A DNA stretch of 55,251 nucleotides, taken from contig NZ_BDAZ01000065.1 of the NCBI RefSeq assembly GCF_001612725.1, positions 1 to 55,251 on the forward strand, given 5' to 3'. The translations under genes were made by a program, and so were the position numbers. The stretch comes from Nocardia anaemiae NBRC 100462 (lineage in GTDB: Bacteria > Actinomycetota > Actinomycetes > Mycobacteriales > Mycobacteriaceae). Below, piece by piece: positions 18,894-27,334 of the stretch. The notes under the pieces were generated by a model, which did no database searches, was not told the DNA's origin, and saw only the letters and a program-made list of their open reading frames with translations. Positions within the stretch are counted from its first letter, which is position 1. The number at the start of each line of letters is the position of its first letter.

Positions 18894-19010
18894 TGTTTCT
18901 CCCTTTTCTCGTGTGTCGTGGTTTCGGCCCGCCGGTGGCTGCGTTGCCGTGATCTGCGCATGCCCCGGCGCGAATTTTCGCAGACTTGCGGGGGTACGGT
19001 GTCGACAACA

Positions 19011-19030
19011 AACTTACTCCAGAGTAAGTT
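19011..19030. promoter_or_regulatory. Putative TetR operator between fabG4 and fadA2
   Basis: Perfect 8-bp arms AACTTACT and AGTAAGTT are separated by CCAG. The core TTACTCCAGAGTAA (19014-19027) has the same TTAC-N6-GTAA layout as the sites before the TetR gene and fadE5. It sits in the 230-bp divergent promoter region, about 120 bp from fabG4 and 95 bp from fadA2. Confidence 0.7.
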
Positions 19031-19123
19031 TAAAGTAAACCAACCGCGACGGGGCGCCGATCTGCGCGGATAGTTCCGTGTCGAACGGCCCACCGGGCAC
19101 CCGACGAGACCTTGGAGACTCGA

Positions 19124-20440
19124 GTGACAACCAAAGCCCGTTCAGCGAAGAGCACGGCAAAGAAGGGCCCACGCCCGGTTGCGATCGTGGGCGGTAACCG
19201 GATTCCGTTCGCCCGCTCCGATAAGGCCTATGCCCACGCCTCCAATCAGGACATGTTCACCGCCGCGCTGGACGGCCTGGTGAGCCGGTTCGGTCTGCAG
19301 GGGGAACGCCTCGGCATGGTCGTCGGCGGCGCGGTGCTCAAGCGGGTCGGCGAGCACGGCATGGTCCGTGAGAGCGTGCTCGGCAGCAAGCTGAGCCCCT
19401 ACACCCCGGCCCACGATCTTCAATTGGCCTGCGGCACCGGGTTGCAGGCGATCGTCACCGTCGGTGACGCGATCGCCGCCGGTCGTATCGATGCCGGTGT
19501 CGGCGGTGGTACCGACACCACCAGCGATGCCCCGATCGGGGTCAGCGAATCCATGCGCGAGTGGATGCTCGACGCCAACCGCGCCAAAAGCAACAAGGAC
19601 CGCCTCAAGCTGGTCGGTCAGCTGCGTCCGGCGATGCTCGGCATCGAAATCCCGCGCAATGCCGAACCGCGCACCGGCCTGTCCATGGGTGAGCACGCCG
19701 CCATCACCGCCAAGGAATTCGGCATCGCGCGCGAGGCCCAGGACGAACTGGCCTACCTGTCGCACAAGAATATGGCCGCCGCCTACGACCGCGGCTTCTT
19801 CGACGACCTGATCACCCCGTTCCTCGGCCTGACCCGCGACGACAATCTGCGTCCCGGTTCGACCATCGAGAAGCTGGCCACCCTGAAGCCGGTCTTCGGC
19901 ACCAAATTGGGCGATGCCACCATGACCGCCGGTAACTCGACCCCGCTCACCGACGGCGCCTCCGCGGTGCTGCTGGCCAGCGACGAATGGGCCACCGAGC
20001 GCAACCTGCCGGTGCTCGCGCATCTGGTCGATTCCGAGGTCGCCGCGGTCGATTACATCCACGGCCCCGACGGCCTGCTGATGGCGCCGACCTACGCGGT
20101 GCCGCGTCTGCTGGCCCGAAACGGCCTGACCCTGCAGGACTTCGATTACTACGAGATCCACGAGGCCTTCGCCTCGGTGGTGCTGGCCACCCTGCAGGCG
20201 TGGGAGTCGGATCAGTACTGCAAGGAGCGCCTGGGCCTGGACGGCGCGCTCGGTTCGATCGATCGCAGCAAGCTGAACGTCAACGGGTCCTCGCTCGCCG
20301 CGGGCCACCCGTTCGCCGCAACCGGCGGCCGCATCGTCGCCTCCACCGCGAAGATGTTGGCGGAGAGGGGGTCCGGCCGCGCGCTGATCTCCATCTGTGC
20401 CGCGGGCGGTCAGGGCGTCGTCGCGATCCTGGAGCGCTAG
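19124..20440 (+). CDS. fadA2: FadA2, acetyl-CoA acetyltransferase/thiolase
   Basis: The 438-residue thiolase has all catalytic elements. The nucleophile Cys103 lies in LQLACGTGLQ. The His of EIHEAF, the His of GSSLAAGHPFAATGG and the C-terminal Cys of ISICAAGGQG are also present. It cleaves 3-ketoacyl-CoA or condenses acyl-CoA units. The basic N-terminus (TTKARSAKSTAKK) resembles mycobacterial FadA2. I chose GTG 19124, with GGAG 6 nt upstream; the TTG four codons earlier lacks a binding site. The order fabG4-fadA2-fadE5 follows Rv0242c-Rv0244c, but prcB, gnd and others now separate fadA2 from fadE5. The last steps of a shared acyl-CoA pathway are therefore encoded on both sides of the dyad. 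Confidence 0.93.
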   Translation: MTTKARSAKSTAKKGPRPVAIVGGNRIPFARSDKAYAHASNQDMFTAALDGLVSRFGLQGERLGMVVGGAVLKRVGEHGMVRESVLGSKLSPYTPAHDLQLACGTGLQAIVTVGDAIAAGRIDAGVGGGTDTTSDAPIGVSESMREWMLDANRAKSNKDRLKLVGQLRPAMLGIEIPRNAEPRTGLSMGEHAAITAKEFGIAREAQDELAYLSHKNMAAAYDRGFFDDLITPFLGLTRDDNLRPGSTIEKLATLKPVFGTKLGDATMTAGNSTPLTDGASAVLLASDEWATERNLPVLAHLVDSEVAAVDYIHGPDGLLMAPTYAVPRLLARNGLTLQDFDYYEIHEAFASVVLATLQAWESDQYCKERLGLDGALGSIDRSKLNVNGSSLAAGHPFAATGGRIVASTAKMLAERGSGRALISICAAGGQGVVAILER

Positions 20441-20447
20441 ACAGCCG

Positions 20448-20487
20448 ACAGGAGGTGGCGTCCGGCTCGTCCGACTCCACCTCCTGT
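20448..20487. terminator. Hairpin terminator between fadA2 and prcB-like gene
   Basis: Perfect 11-bp arms ACAGGAGGTGG and CCACCTCCTGT (20477-20487) enclose an 18-nt loop. The flanking genes converge. Confidence 0.75.
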
Positions 20488-20570
20488 TCGGCGCCGCACT
20501 GTGCGAGTACTCTTCGGCACCAATCTATTTCGCGGTGACATCGGCGAACTCCCGGCAAGGCCCTGAGGAC

Positions 20571-21371
20571 TCATTCGCGGGCGAGTGCCGCACGATCCTC
20601 GACCAGTCCGCGCGTGATCTCGGCGAGCCGATCCGTCGGAACCTCCACCGCGCCTTCGGAATTGATGACGATCACGGTCGGATAGATGCCGCGAGTGAGA
20701 TCCGGGCCGCCGGTGGCGGTGTCGTCCTCGGCGGCGTCGAAGAGCGATTCGACGGTGATCCGCAGCGCCTGATCCTCATCGATGCCGCGGCTGTAGGTCT
20801 TCTTCAGCGAGGATTTCGCGAACAGCGAACCTGAACCGACCGCGGTGTAGCCGAAGCGCTCCTCGCTGCGCCCGCCGACGACATCGTAGGAGAAGATCCG
20901 CCCGACCTTCTCCGGGTCGGTGGCGCTCAGGTCGTAGCCGACCAGCACCGGGACCACCGCCATATCCTGCAGTGCGGCAGGCAGATTGTCGCGCACCATC
21001 TTCGACAGCTTGTTGGCCTTACCCTCGAAGGTCAGACCGACGCCCTCGATCTTTTCGTAGTGTTCGAGTTCGACCGCGAACAACCGGATCATCTCGATGG
21101 CCATGCCGACCGTGCCCGCGAAACCCGCCGCCGAGTAGGTATCGGTGATGAAGACCTTCTCCATATCCCGGCTGGCCAGTAGATTTCCCATGGTGCCGCG
21201 CCGGTCACCGGCGAGCAGCACGCCGCCGCGATAGGCGACGGCCACGATCGTGGTGCCATGCGGCGCGATATCCGATCCGCGCACCGTGGCCTTGCCGAAA
21301 TCACTGCCCGGCAGGAGTTCCGGGGCGTATCGGCGCAGGTTCTCGGAGAAGGAAGACGTCGCGAACTCCAT
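20571..21371 (-). CDS. Orphan 20S proteasome beta subunit (PrcB-like)
   Basis: The 266-residue protein is a full proteasome beta subunit. A propeptide of 39 residues ends in PHG, followed by the mature N-terminal threonine in TTIVAVAYRGG. Counting from that Thr1, Asp17 (AGDRR) and Lys33 (MEKVF) are in the catalytic places, and SGSLFAKSS and ATGGPDLTRGI are conserved. It should therefore be autoprocessed and active. Canonical actinobacterial prcB sits directly before prcA, with pup and dop nearby. Here neither prcA nor any Pup-pathway gene is in the window; the upstream neighbour is gnd on the same strand, 93 bp away. This is most simply a second, orphan prcB. The start ATG 21371 has GAGAGG almost touching it, and GTG 21380 is an alternative. 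Confidence 0.88.
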   Translation of the reverse strand: MEFATSSFSENLRRYAPELLPGSDFGKATVRGSDIAPHGTTIVAVAYRGGVLLAGDRRGTMGNLLASRDMEKVFITDTYSAAGFAGTVGMAIEMIRLFAVELEHYEKIEGVGLTFEGKANKLSKMVRDNLPAALQDMAVVPVLVGYDLSATDPEKVGRIFSYDVVGGRSEERFGYTAVGSGSLFAKSSLKKTYSRGIDEDQALRITVESLFDAAEDDTATGGPDLTRGIYPTVIVINSEGAVEVPTDRLAEITRGLVEDRAALARE

Positions 21372-21464
21372 ACCTCTCACGGTAACGACTCGCGCCCCGT
21401 GCGTCAGCGCACCGAACTCCCACCGGCGGTGGCGAATCCGATCGGGCCCGAATCGCGGCTAGTC

Positions 21465-22496
21465 CTATTTCGCGGGCAGCTCGATGTGACCGCCGAACGC
21501 CTTGCGCATGGCCGAGAGCATCTTGTCCGCGTACAGCGCCTCGCCTCGCGAGGAGAATCGCGCGAACAGTGCCGCCGCGAGCACCGGCGTGGGGACGCCG
21601 GTATCGATCGCGGCGTCGAGGGTCCAGCGGCCCTCACCGGAATCCGAGACCCGGCCGTCGAAGGATGCCAGCGTCGGATCGGCGTAGAGCTCACTCGCGG
21701 TGAGGTCCAGCAACCACGAGGCGACCACCGAACCACGGCGCCACACCTCGGTCACCTCCGGCACGTCGATGTCGTATCGGTACCACTCCGGATGTTCGAG
21801 CGGGGTCTCCTCGGCGGAGGCCACGGCATCGTGCGTCGCGCCGATATTGGCCTTGTGCAGGATATTCAGACCCTCGGCGTAGGCGGCCATCGCGCCGTAT
21901 TCGATGCCGTTGTGCACCATCTTCACGAAGTGGCCCGCACCCGCAGGTCCGCAGTGCAGATAGCCCTGCTCGGCGGGTGAGGGCTCGCCCGTGCGGCCCG
22001 GCGTCCGCTCGGCCGCCTCGACTCCGGGTGCGATGGACTTCAGCAGCGGATCCAGATGCGCCACCGGCTCGGGCTCGCCGCCGATCATCAGACAGAAGCC
22101 GCGGTCCAGACCGAACACACCGCCCGAGGTGCCGATGTCGACGTAGTGGATACCCTTGGGTCGCAATGCCGCGGCGCGCGCGATGTCGTCGTGATAGCGG
22201 CTGTTGCCGCCGTCGATGATGATGTCGCCGGGTTCGAGCAGCTCGGCCACCTGGTCGATCACTTGACCGGTGACCGCGGCCGGGATCATCACCCACACCA
22301 CGCGCGGGGTGTCCAGCCTGGATACGAAGTCCTTCAGATCGGTGCCGCCCTGGAAACCATCGCTGCCCAGTTCCGCGACGAGCGTGTCGACGGTCTTGGG
22401 TCTGCGTTCGTAGCCGACGGCGGTATGTCCGTCCTTGACAATCCGGCGCACGATATTGCCGCCCATCCGGCCCAGGCCGATCATTCCCAGCTGCAT
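21465..22496 (-). CDS. gnd: 6-phosphogluconate dehydrogenase, decarboxylating (short Gnd type)
   Basis: The 343-residue protein oxidatively decarboxylates 6-phosphogluconate to ribulose 5-phosphate in the pentose phosphate pathway. It is the short type, like M. tuberculosis Gnd2. It shows the Rossmann start MQLGMIGLGRMG, the substrate motif DIGTSGGVFG, and HFVKMVHNGIEYG with the catalytic Lys and nearby His/Asn/Glu. The C-terminus has SDSGEGRW. ATG 22496 has GAGGAG 9 nt upstream and gives the family N-terminus; ATG 22505 overlaps that binding site. It precedes the orphan prcB on the same strand and diverges from the VanW gene. Confidence 0.93.
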   Translation of the reverse strand: MQLGMIGLGRMGGNIVRRIVKDGHTAVGYERRPKTVDTLVAELGSDGFQGGTDLKDFVSRLDTPRVVWVMIPAAVTGQVIDQVAELLEPGDIIIDGGNSRYHDDIARAAALRPKGIHYVDIGTSGGVFGLDRGFCLMIGGEPEPVAHLDPLLKSIAPGVEAAERTPGRTGEPSPAEQGYLHCGPAGAGHFVKMVHNGIEYGAMAAYAEGLNILHKANIGATHDAVASAEETPLEHPEWYRYDIDVPEVTEVWRRGSVVASWLLDLTASELYADPTLASFDGRVSDSGEGRWTLDAAIDTGVPTPVLAAALFARFSSRGEALYADKMLSAMRKAFGGHIELPAK

Positions 22497-22603
22497 TCCA
22501 TCCATCTCCTCGTCGCGTGTGGAGCCCTGGTGGCAGGGATTCAGCTCCGATTGTCCCGCGCGTGTGTAACGCGCGGTGCGCCGAACCGATAAACGGGTTG
22601 GCT

Positions 22604-22642
22604 CCGCGTAGTTGCCAGACCCCCGACCCGGCAACTACGCGG
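22604..22642. repeat. Perfect 13-bp inverted repeat in a divergent intergenic region
   Basis: Arms CCGCGTAGTTGCC and GGCAACTACGCGG (22630-22642) flank a 13-nt loop. It lies between gnd and the VanW gene, which point away from each other, so it terminates no annotated gene. It may be the terminator of an unannotated small transcript or a regulatory hairpin. Confidence 0.7.
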
Positions 22643-22782
22643 GGCCCTTCCATGTGCGGTGCGGTCCATTGCACGGGATTTGCTGGTGGACCGTGCTGTG
22701 CTGACGATGTCGGTGGTGACGATTATCGTTGGCGGGGCTCGCACCGTGCGAGCTCCTTGAAATCGAGCGGGGAGGACGGTTC

Positions 22783-24813
22783 GTGACGAGCGAATCGAGT
22801 ACCGGACGGCACGACCGAAACGAAGGCGGCCAAGTCGGACTACGACAGCTCCTCGACTCGGCTCGTTCCGCCACACCGCAGCAGCCACCACCGCCGCGTA
22901 CCGTCGCGCAACAGGCTCCTGCCGCGGATCAGCGGCCGCCGCAACCACCCAGGCCTCGGTCGGCGCAGCCCTACCAGGCGGCGCGGCATGAGTCGGGTGT
23001 ACAGCCGCCGTCCGGACATCAGTCATCGGAGTGGGCCGGGGATGCCATGCCGACCGAGCCGCTGCGGACATCCCGGCGGCCCAAGGCAACCGGCGCACCG
23101 CGGCGTCGCGCACCCGAACAGCCGTCCAGACCGAGCGGGCTCAGATCGCCCATCGCCAAACGCATCGGCATCGGCGTCGGCGCACTGATCGCGGTGTGCG
23201 GACTGGCTTACCTCGCCGATCTTGTACTTTCCTCGGGCCATGTACCGCGCGGTGTCGTGGTGGCCGGAATCGATATCGGCGGCAAAGATACCTCGGACGC
23301 GGCCGCCCAGCTGCGCGCAGCGGTGGATCCGCGCGTCGACCAGGAACTGCCACTGCAGATCGGCGACGTGCAGACCAGGCTCACGCCCAAAACCGCTGGC
23401 CTTGCCGCGGATTGGGATACCACCTTGGCCCGCATCGGCGGCCAGCCGCTCAACCCGATCACCAGACTGACCTCGCTGTTCGTCACGCATACGGTGCCGA
23501 TCGCCAGCACCGTCGACGACAACGCACTGGATGCCCAGCTCACCGCCCTGCGCGTGCACGACCGCGCCACGGTCGAGGGCACCATCGCCTTCGACGGCGC
23601 CCGCCCGGTCGCGGTGCCACCGGTACCCGGGCGCATCCTCGATGTGCCTGCCGCGCGTGCCGCGCTCATCGACAACTGGTATCTCGGTGCGCTGCTCGAT
23701 CTTCCGGAGACGGCCGCGCCCATCGCCGTGCGCGCGGAGGCGGTCGAACAGGCCTTGCACAGCATCGCCGAACCGGCGGTGAGTGCGCCGATCGTGTTCG
23801 CGGGCAAGAACGATGCCGTGGGCAAGCTGGAACCGGAGCAGATCGCGTCCATACTGTCCTTCGCCCCCGACGGTCAGGGCGGTCTCGCCGCGACCTTCAA
23901 ACAGGATGTCGCACTCGGGGTGCTCGGTCCGCAACTCGCGCCGTCCGAGGTCGAGGCCAAGGATGCGACCTTCGCCGTGACCGGATCGACCGCGACGGTG
24001 GTTCCGGCCGTGATCGGCGACAAGATCAATTGGGCGAAGACCTTCGAGCAGCTGCCCAATCTCGTCGTCGCACCGCAGGAGCGCACCGCGCAGGCCGTCT
24101 ACGAGAAGGTGGATCCCAAGCTCACCACCGAGGCCGCCAATGCGCTCGGCGTCACCGAGGTCATGGGTCAGTTCACCACCAGCGGCTTCAGCGGGCCCTC
24201 CGGTGTAAATATCCGCGTGGTGGCCAAGAAGGTGAACGGCGCCATCGTCAAGCCGGGAGAAACCTTCTCGCTCAACGACTTCACCGGCCCGCGCGGCACC
24301 GCTGAGGGCTACGTCGAATCCGGCATCATCGATCACGGTCGCCCGAGCACCGCGGTCGGCGGCGGCATCAGCCAGTTCGCGACCACCCTCTACAACGCCG
24401 CCTATTTCGCGGGTATGGAGGATGCCGGTCACACCGAGCACAGCTACTACATTTCCCGCTATCCGGCGGCGCGCGAGGCCACCGTCTTCGACGGCGCCAT
24501 CGACCTCAAGTTCCGCAACAACAGCCAATCCGGTGTCTACATCGAAACATCGACCACCGACTCCGAGGTCACCGTTCGCCTCTGGGGCACCAAGACCGTC
24601 AATGTCGAATCCATCACCGGCGAGAAGACCAAGCCCACCGAACCGACCACGGTCAAACTGCCCAAGGGCAAGGATTGCATCGCCACCGAAGGGGCGCCGG
24701 GCTTCACCATCTCCGATACCCGAGTCATCACCGACCGCAAAACCGGTCGCGAGATCTCGCGCAGCACGCGGACGGTGAAGTACGACCCGGTACCAGTGGT
24801 GAAGTGCGAGTAG
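22783..24813 (+). CDS. VanW-family protein with peptidoglycan-binding-like domain
   Basis: The 676-residue protein has a long cytoplasmic, Pro/Gln/Arg-rich N-terminus (about 125 residues) and one TM helix (IGVGALIAVCGLAYLADLVL). Repeated extracellular domains of the putative peptidoglycan-binding-4 type follow (VVVAGIDIGGKDTSDAAAQL). The C-terminal VanW domain is marked by FSLNDFTGPRGTAEGYVESG and GGGISQFATTLYNAAYFAG. The family is associated with glycopeptide-resistance clusters but is widespread and of unknown function; a cell-wall role is likely. GTG 22783 has GGAGG 7 nt upstream. The stop is 7 bp from the convergent DUF4185 gene. Confidence 0.88.
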   Translation: MTSESSTGRHDRNEGGQVGLRQLLDSARSATPQQPPPPRTVAQQAPAADQRPPQPPRPRSAQPYQAARHESGVQPPSGHQSSEWAGDAMPTEPLRTSRRPKATGAPRRRAPEQPSRPSGLRSPIAKRIGIGVGALIAVCGLAYLADLVLSSGHVPRGVVVAGIDIGGKDTSDAAAQLRAAVDPRVDQELPLQIGDVQTRLTPKTAGLAADWDTTLARIGGQPLNPITRLTSLFVTHTVPIASTVDDNALDAQLTALRVHDRATVEGTIAFDGARPVAVPPVPGRILDVPAARAALIDNWYLGALLDLPETAAPIAVRAEAVEQALHSIAEPAVSAPIVFAGKNDAVGKLEPEQIASILSFAPDGQGGLAATFKQDVALGVLGPQLAPSEVEAKDATFAVTGSTATVVPAVIGDKINWAKTFEQLPNLVVAPQERTAQAVYEKVDPKLTTEAANALGVTEVMGQFTTSGFSGPSGVNIRVVAKKVNGAIVKPGETFSLNDFTGPRGTAEGYVESGIIDHGRPSTAVGGGISQFATTLYNAAYFAGMEDAGHTEHSYYISRYPAAREATVFDGAIDLKFRNNSQSGVYIETSTTDSEVTVRLWGTKTVNVESITGEKTKPTEPTTVKLPKGKDCIATEGAPGFTISDTRVITDRKTGREISRSTRTVKYDPVPVVKCE

Positions 24814-24820
24814 ATAACTG

Positions 24821-25924
24821 CTACAGCGGGGCTCGCATCAGCAGCACGTTGTACTGGTTCCATACCGACAGCAAGAAGTACAGGTCACTGCCGGTCTGAT
24901 ACGGGAAGATCATCGGCGCGTAGGCACTCGGCAGCGCGGTGCCGTCGACGAGCACCTCCGACTCGCTCCACGGTCCCTCCGGCGCCGGTGCGGTGCGCAG
25001 CACCACCGAATTCGTGGAATCGGTGGTGAGCATGATGAATTTGCCGAGGTGCTCGTTCCACATGACCGACAGCTCACTGACATCTCCGACGATCGGTGTG
25101 GCGTCCTTGGCCTCGGGCTTCCACTCCTTGCCGTCCCAGTACTCGTAGCGATCGAGATCGGCGATATCGGATTCCTTTGCCCGCGAGACGAATCCGGGAT
25201 TCAGCCGACCGGCGGGTGTGCCGTAGCGGTAGATGTAACCGGCGTCCTTCAGGAACGCGTTCTGCTGAAAGTTCTGGTGCCCGTCCACATTCGCGCGTCG
25301 GGTGGTGGTCAGCGGGGTCCAGGTCCCACCGCCGTCACCGGAGGCGGCCAGGGTGGAGAAGTTGGTCGCCCACTTGCCGTGCTGACCCCATTCGCGCACC
25401 GACATCAGGCTCATGTACTGCACCCCATCGACCGAAATCCCCGCTGTCGGAATGAGACTGATCTCGATGCCCGGAATCTTCGGGCTGGGCAGCGGATTGG
25501 TCACGGCGTCGTCGAAGGAGATCCCGTGCGACGGATCCTTGGTCGAGCTGTGGAAAACCACCTGACTGCTCCAGGCGAAGACGCTGCCGACGAGCAGGTT
25601 GGGGAAGCCGAGGCCCGCGCTGTCGCCGAAGGCGGTGATCATCCGGCCGTTGCCGTCGTCCCACATGACGCCGAGGTCGGTGCCGAGCACATTGACGTTC
25701 TGGGTGCGATTGGGGCTGTCCATGCCGGTCATCTGGAAGACCGCCTGGGTCGGTCCTGGTAGATGCGGCAGGCCGCGTGGCTGTCCGTTGACGCCGGGAA
25801 TGGGATTGATGCCGGGAATGGGAAGCACGAAATTCGAATCGGCGGCGGCCGGTCCGGCCAGCGCGACCGAGAGTGCGGCGGCGAATGCCCCGGCTCTGGT
25901 GAGTGCGGACAGCGATCGGTTCAT
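24821..25924 (-). CDS. Secreted DUF4185 protein, possible endo-D-arabinanase (copy 1)
   Basis: The 367-residue protein has a Sec signal (MNRSLSALTRAGAFAAALS, cleavage near GPAAA-DS). A DUF4185 beta-propeller-like domain follows, with LGTDLGVMWDDG, MITAFGDSAG, GVQYMSLMSVREWG and the C-terminal FPYQTGSDLYFLLSVWN. From memory, DUF4185 members were recently shown to cleave D-arabinan (family GH183), which would suit an organism with an arabinan-rich wall. Activity here is inferred. ATG 25924 has AAGGGA 8 nt upstream. A paralogue of the same layout lies 8 kb away (32899-34008), and the AftD arabinan synthase is in the same window. Confidence 0.85.
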   Translation of the reverse strand: MNRSLSALTRAGAFAAALSVALAGPAAADSNFVLPIPGINPIPGVNGQPRGLPHLPGPTQAVFQMTGMDSPNRTQNVNVLGTDLGVMWDDGNGRMITAFGDSAGLGFPNLLVGSVFAWSSQVVFHSSTKDPSHGISFDDAVTNPLPSPKIPGIEISLIPTAGISVDGVQYMSLMSVREWGQHGKWATNFSTLAASGDGGGTWTPLTTTRRANVDGHQNFQQNAFLKDAGYIYRYGTPAGRLNPGFVSRAKESDIADLDRYEYWDGKEWKPEAKDATPIVGDVSELSVMWNEHLGKFIMLTTDSTNSVVLRTAPAPEGPWSESEVLVDGTALPSAYAPMIFPYQTGSDLYFLLSVWNQYNVLLMRAPL

Positions 25925-26028
25925 CCGGACGATCCCTTCTTGCGCGCGCGGTCTAGCCCGGTCATTGTGCACCGTTTCGTGACCTGTGTCCGGCTGCTAC
26001 GCGCTGGAGCCCGACATGTGACCGTCGC

Positions 26029-26034
26029 TACACT
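26029..26034 (+). promoter_or_regulatory. Possible -10 box upstream of the diguanylate cyclase gene
   Basis: TACACT sits about 126 bp before the ATG of the GGDEF gene in an otherwise gene-free gap. No strong -35 is visible, so this is only a candidate. Confidence 0.3.
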
Positions 26035-26159
26035 GAAGATCACCAGGAGACGGAGGCTTCGACAGGGGCTGGCCTGTCACCGCTGCTTAATGGTCGCTCG
26101 AAATGGCAAAGCTGTTCGGTACATCCAGCAGGATTTCGTGAACGCTAGGCGGTGGCTCC

Positions 26160-27284
26160 ATGGGTGATAGTCGCGCGATACTTCGCAGTTGGTGGCGCGA
26201 TCCGGCGCACTATCGCTGGTTCGTGCGGACTCTCGAATCCCATTCCGGGCTGCGCCTGATCAAGGCGATCATCGGTGCGGGCGGTGCGATCATGCTCGTG
26301 ATCAACATCCTGATCTGGATGTCGCCCGCCGGTCCGGCCGGGACGGTGAACCGCACCATCTTCGCCGCGGCCGGTGCGACGGCGGTGGTGTGGACGGTTC
26401 GTTGGTGGCTGTTCCCGTGGCCCCGCGCGATCACCTCGCTGGCCATGTTGACCTGGGCGGATCTCGCGATCACGGCGTCGTGCCTGGTGGACAGCGATCG
26501 GGTGTACGGCGCCTTGAGCGCGATGCTGCTGGTGGTCACCGGCGCCTACATCACCTTCTTCCACAGTCCGAAGGCCCTTGCCGCGCATGCCGGATGGTCG
26601 CTGCTCACGGTGGGTGCGCTGGCCGTGCTGCTGGTGACCGATGCGCAGAGCAATGATCTCGCGCTGGCCGGTGCGATGGTCTTGATCATGGTCGCGGCCA
26701 TCGTCGTTGTGCTGCCCGCGTTGCAATTCTGCTACTGGGTGCTGCGACTCGATGTGCTCTCGGATCCGCTGACCATGCTGCTGAATCGCCGCGGACTCGA
26801 CTACTACGCGCACCGTTCTCGATACCAGCGCCAACTGTGTGTGATCACCCTCGACCTCGACCACTTCAAGGCGGTCAACGACACCTTCGGCCACACCATC
26901 GGCGACGAGGTGCTGGCCTCGACGGCCGAGCGGTTGCGTGCCGCGGTCGATGCCGATGCCGTCGTCGCCCGCACCGGTGGGGAGGAATTCGCGGTCGTCG
27001 ATCAGTTGGATCGAGCGGACGCGCTGAGTCTGGGCGAGCGATTGCGGCGTGCCGTGGCTGAGACGCCCGGCATACCCGTCACCGTCACTGTCAGTGTGGG
27101 AGTCGCGGTGTGCGACTGCGGCACGGACGCCGGACGGCCGCAGTTGCTGCTGCGGTGTGCCGACGACGCGATGTATCGAGCGAAACGGCTGGGCGGCAAT
27201 ACGGTTGTGCTTGCCGAAGATTCGGAACACGCGACGATCCCGCTCGCCGAGCCCGTCCGAGAGATGGTGCACCGCACCGAATAA
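26160..27284 (+). CDS. Membrane diguanylate cyclase (GGDEF)
   Basis: The 374-residue protein has six hydrophobic segments (residues 30-200) and a cytoplasmic GGDEF domain. That domain shows DPLTMLLNRRGLDYY, LDLDHFKAVNDTFGHTIGD and the active-site GGEEF at 273-277. It should make c-di-GMP from two GTP. The RxxD inhibitory site expected just ahead of GGEEF is absent (DADA in its place), so product feedback may be lacking. No EAL or HD-GYP partner is in the window. The N-terminal membrane part resembles MASE-type sensors but I cannot name it. A strong terminator follows at 27288-27316. Confidence 0.9.
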   Translation: MGDSRAILRSWWRDPAHYRWFVRTLESHSGLRLIKAIIGAGGAIMLVINILIWMSPAGPAGTVNRTIFAAAGATAVVWTVRWWLFPWPRAITSLAMLTWADLAITASCLVDSDRVYGALSAMLLVVTGAYITFFHSPKALAAHAGWSLLTVGALAVLLVTDAQSNDLALAGAMVLIMVAAIVVVLPALQFCYWVLRLDVLSDPLTMLLNRRGLDYYAHRSRYQRQLCVITLDLDHFKAVNDTFGHTIGDEVLASTAERLRAAVDADAVVARTGGEEFAVVDQLDRADALSLGERLRRAVAETPGIPVTVTVSVGVAVCDCGTDAGRPQLLLRCADDAMYRAKRLGGNTVVLAEDSEHATIPLAEPVREMVHRTE

Positions 27285-27287
27285 CAA

Positions 27288-27316
27288 CAGCGGCCCCGGA
27301 GATTCCGGGGCCGCTG
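27288..27316. terminator. Bidirectional hairpin terminator
   Basis: Perfect 13-bp arms CAGCGGCCCCGGA and TCCGGGGCCGCTG (27304-27316) enclose a 3-nt loop. It lies between the convergent GGDEF gene and fadE5. Confidence 0.88.
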
Positions 27317-27334
27317 TCTGCGAAATCTATTGGA

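Noticed and set aside
26090..26167. A 25-codon frame (MVARNGKAVRYIQQDF...) overlapping the start of the GGDEF gene
   Set aside because: It has no ribosome binding site and no family resemblance; it could be a leader peptide but nothing supports that.
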